A stretch of DNA of 7,494 nucleotides, taken from the NCBI GenBank assembly GCA_037968395.1, contig JBBKVK010000085.1:1-7494 (forward strand). Direction: 5' to 3'. The notes below the pieces were generated by a model. It was not told the DNA's origin and made no database searches. It saw only the letters and a program-made list of their open reading frames with translations. Source of the stretch: JADKBO01 sp037968395 (lineage in GTDB: Bacteria > Bacteroidota > Bacteroidia > Chitinophagales > Saprospiraceae). Below, piece by piece: positions 7,294-7,494 of this stretch (its first letter is position 1; each line of letters starts with the position of its first letter). The translations under genes were made by a program, and so were the position numbers.

Positions 7294-7435
7294 TGGAATA
7301 GTTGATAAATCTAAGATATTTGATCAAGGTATTGGACTTACAAATACGAAATTAAGACTAGAGAAAATATACCAAAGTAAATTAGAATTTTTAGATAATT
7401 TGCCCAGTGGTTTAAAAGTAATATTTGAAATATGA
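7286..7435 (+). pseudogene. C-terminal fragment of a LytS/YehU-like sensor histidine kinase
   Basis: The plus frame ending at TGA 7433-7435 reads NGIGIVDKSKIFDQGIGLTN, then TKLRLEKIYQ, and closes with SGLKVIFEI. This is the end of the HATPase domain of kinases paired with LytTR regulators: NGIGI is the first ATP-binding glycine box, GIGLTNTKLRLE the second. The Asp expected before NGIG is Tyr here, marking the edge of the homology. The H-box, N-box and membrane or sensor parts are absent. The frame is closed upstream by TAA at 7244-7246, with no ATG between. Upstream DNA instead carries the opposite-strand gene. The fragment cannot make a working kinase. The stop overlaps the next gene's ATG as ATGA, the usual arrangement for such pairs. 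Confidence 0.7.
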
Positions 7436-7494
7436 GAAAGGTTATAATAGTTGATGACGAAGCAGCAGGACGAAAACTTATTAAAGAATACCTG
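7432..7494 (+). CDS. Response regulator, N-terminal fragment (likely LytTR type), runs off window
   Basis: Only 21 codons are inside the window. KVIIVDDEAAGRKL (residues 3-16) is the first strand and acidic pocket (Asp8, Asp9, Glu10) of a CheY-like receiver domain, which would be phosphorylated on a downstream Asp. The start ATG overlaps the kinase stop by four bases. With a LytS-like kinase upstream, a LytTR DNA-binding output domain is expected beyond the edge, but this is inference. If the kinase is really truncated, the gene has lost its normal promoter and partner. Confidence 0.75.
   Translation, partial: MRKVIIVDDEAAGRKLIKEYL

Noticed and set aside
1..7494. CRISPR array, tRNA/rRNA genes, insertion sequences or attachment sites.
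   Set aside because: No regularly spaced repeats, cloverleaf, transposase-like protein or long terminal inverted repeats were seen on either strand.

Overview
The window is a low-G+C stretch (roughly one third G+C by eye) that reads as Bacteroidota, most likely a Cytophagales-type or related marine or environmental lineage. Three things suggest this: candidate promoters of the form TAnnTTTG with little Shine-Dalgarno signal, the style of the TolC/HlyD/ABC proteins, and a LytTR-type sensor-kinase/regulator pair at the right edge. The taxonomic placement is inference from protein style, not from a marker gene.

Layout: almost everything lies on the minus strand. Reading that strand from right to left, 7293-6757 encodes an unrecognised beta-rich protein with an apparently missing N-terminus. 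It is followed by a good intrinsic terminator (6730-6695), then a candidate promoter and leader with alternative hairpins (6677-6592). A YbjT-like SDR/DUF2867 protein follows (6591-5170). After a 161-base spacer with its own candidate promoter comes a tightly packed four-gene operon (5008-203): ABC exporter, HlyD-type membrane fusion protein, small hot-dog acyl-CoA thioesterase and TolC-type outer-membrane channel. Spacings in that operon are 11 bases, 2 bases and an ATGA overlap, so the four genes are almost certainly co-transcribed and probably translationally coupled. The last 202 bases at the left hold no gene I can support.

How the genes fit together: ABC + HlyD + TolC form the three parts of a type I secretion or tripartite export machine spanning both membranes. 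Two features make it unusual. First, the ATPase domain keeps a perfect Walker A but has lost the Q-loop Gln, the LSGGQ signature, the Walker B Asp-Glu order, the D-loop and the switch His, although the reading frame is intact and no second ABC subunit is present. Second, a thioesterase gene is wedged between the adaptor and the channel, which hints at an acyl-linked cargo or an acyl-CoA-dependent step. No secreted substrate or processing peptidase is visible.

Right edge: on the plus strand, the last ~50 codons of a LytS/YehU-like histidine kinase run into the start of a response regulator through an ATGA overlap. The kinase fragment has no start and no N-terminal domains. It abuts, head to head, the minus-strand gene that also lacks its 5' end. 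The junction near 7284-7293 therefore looks like a deletion or rearrangement between two divergent genes, or an assembly chimera.
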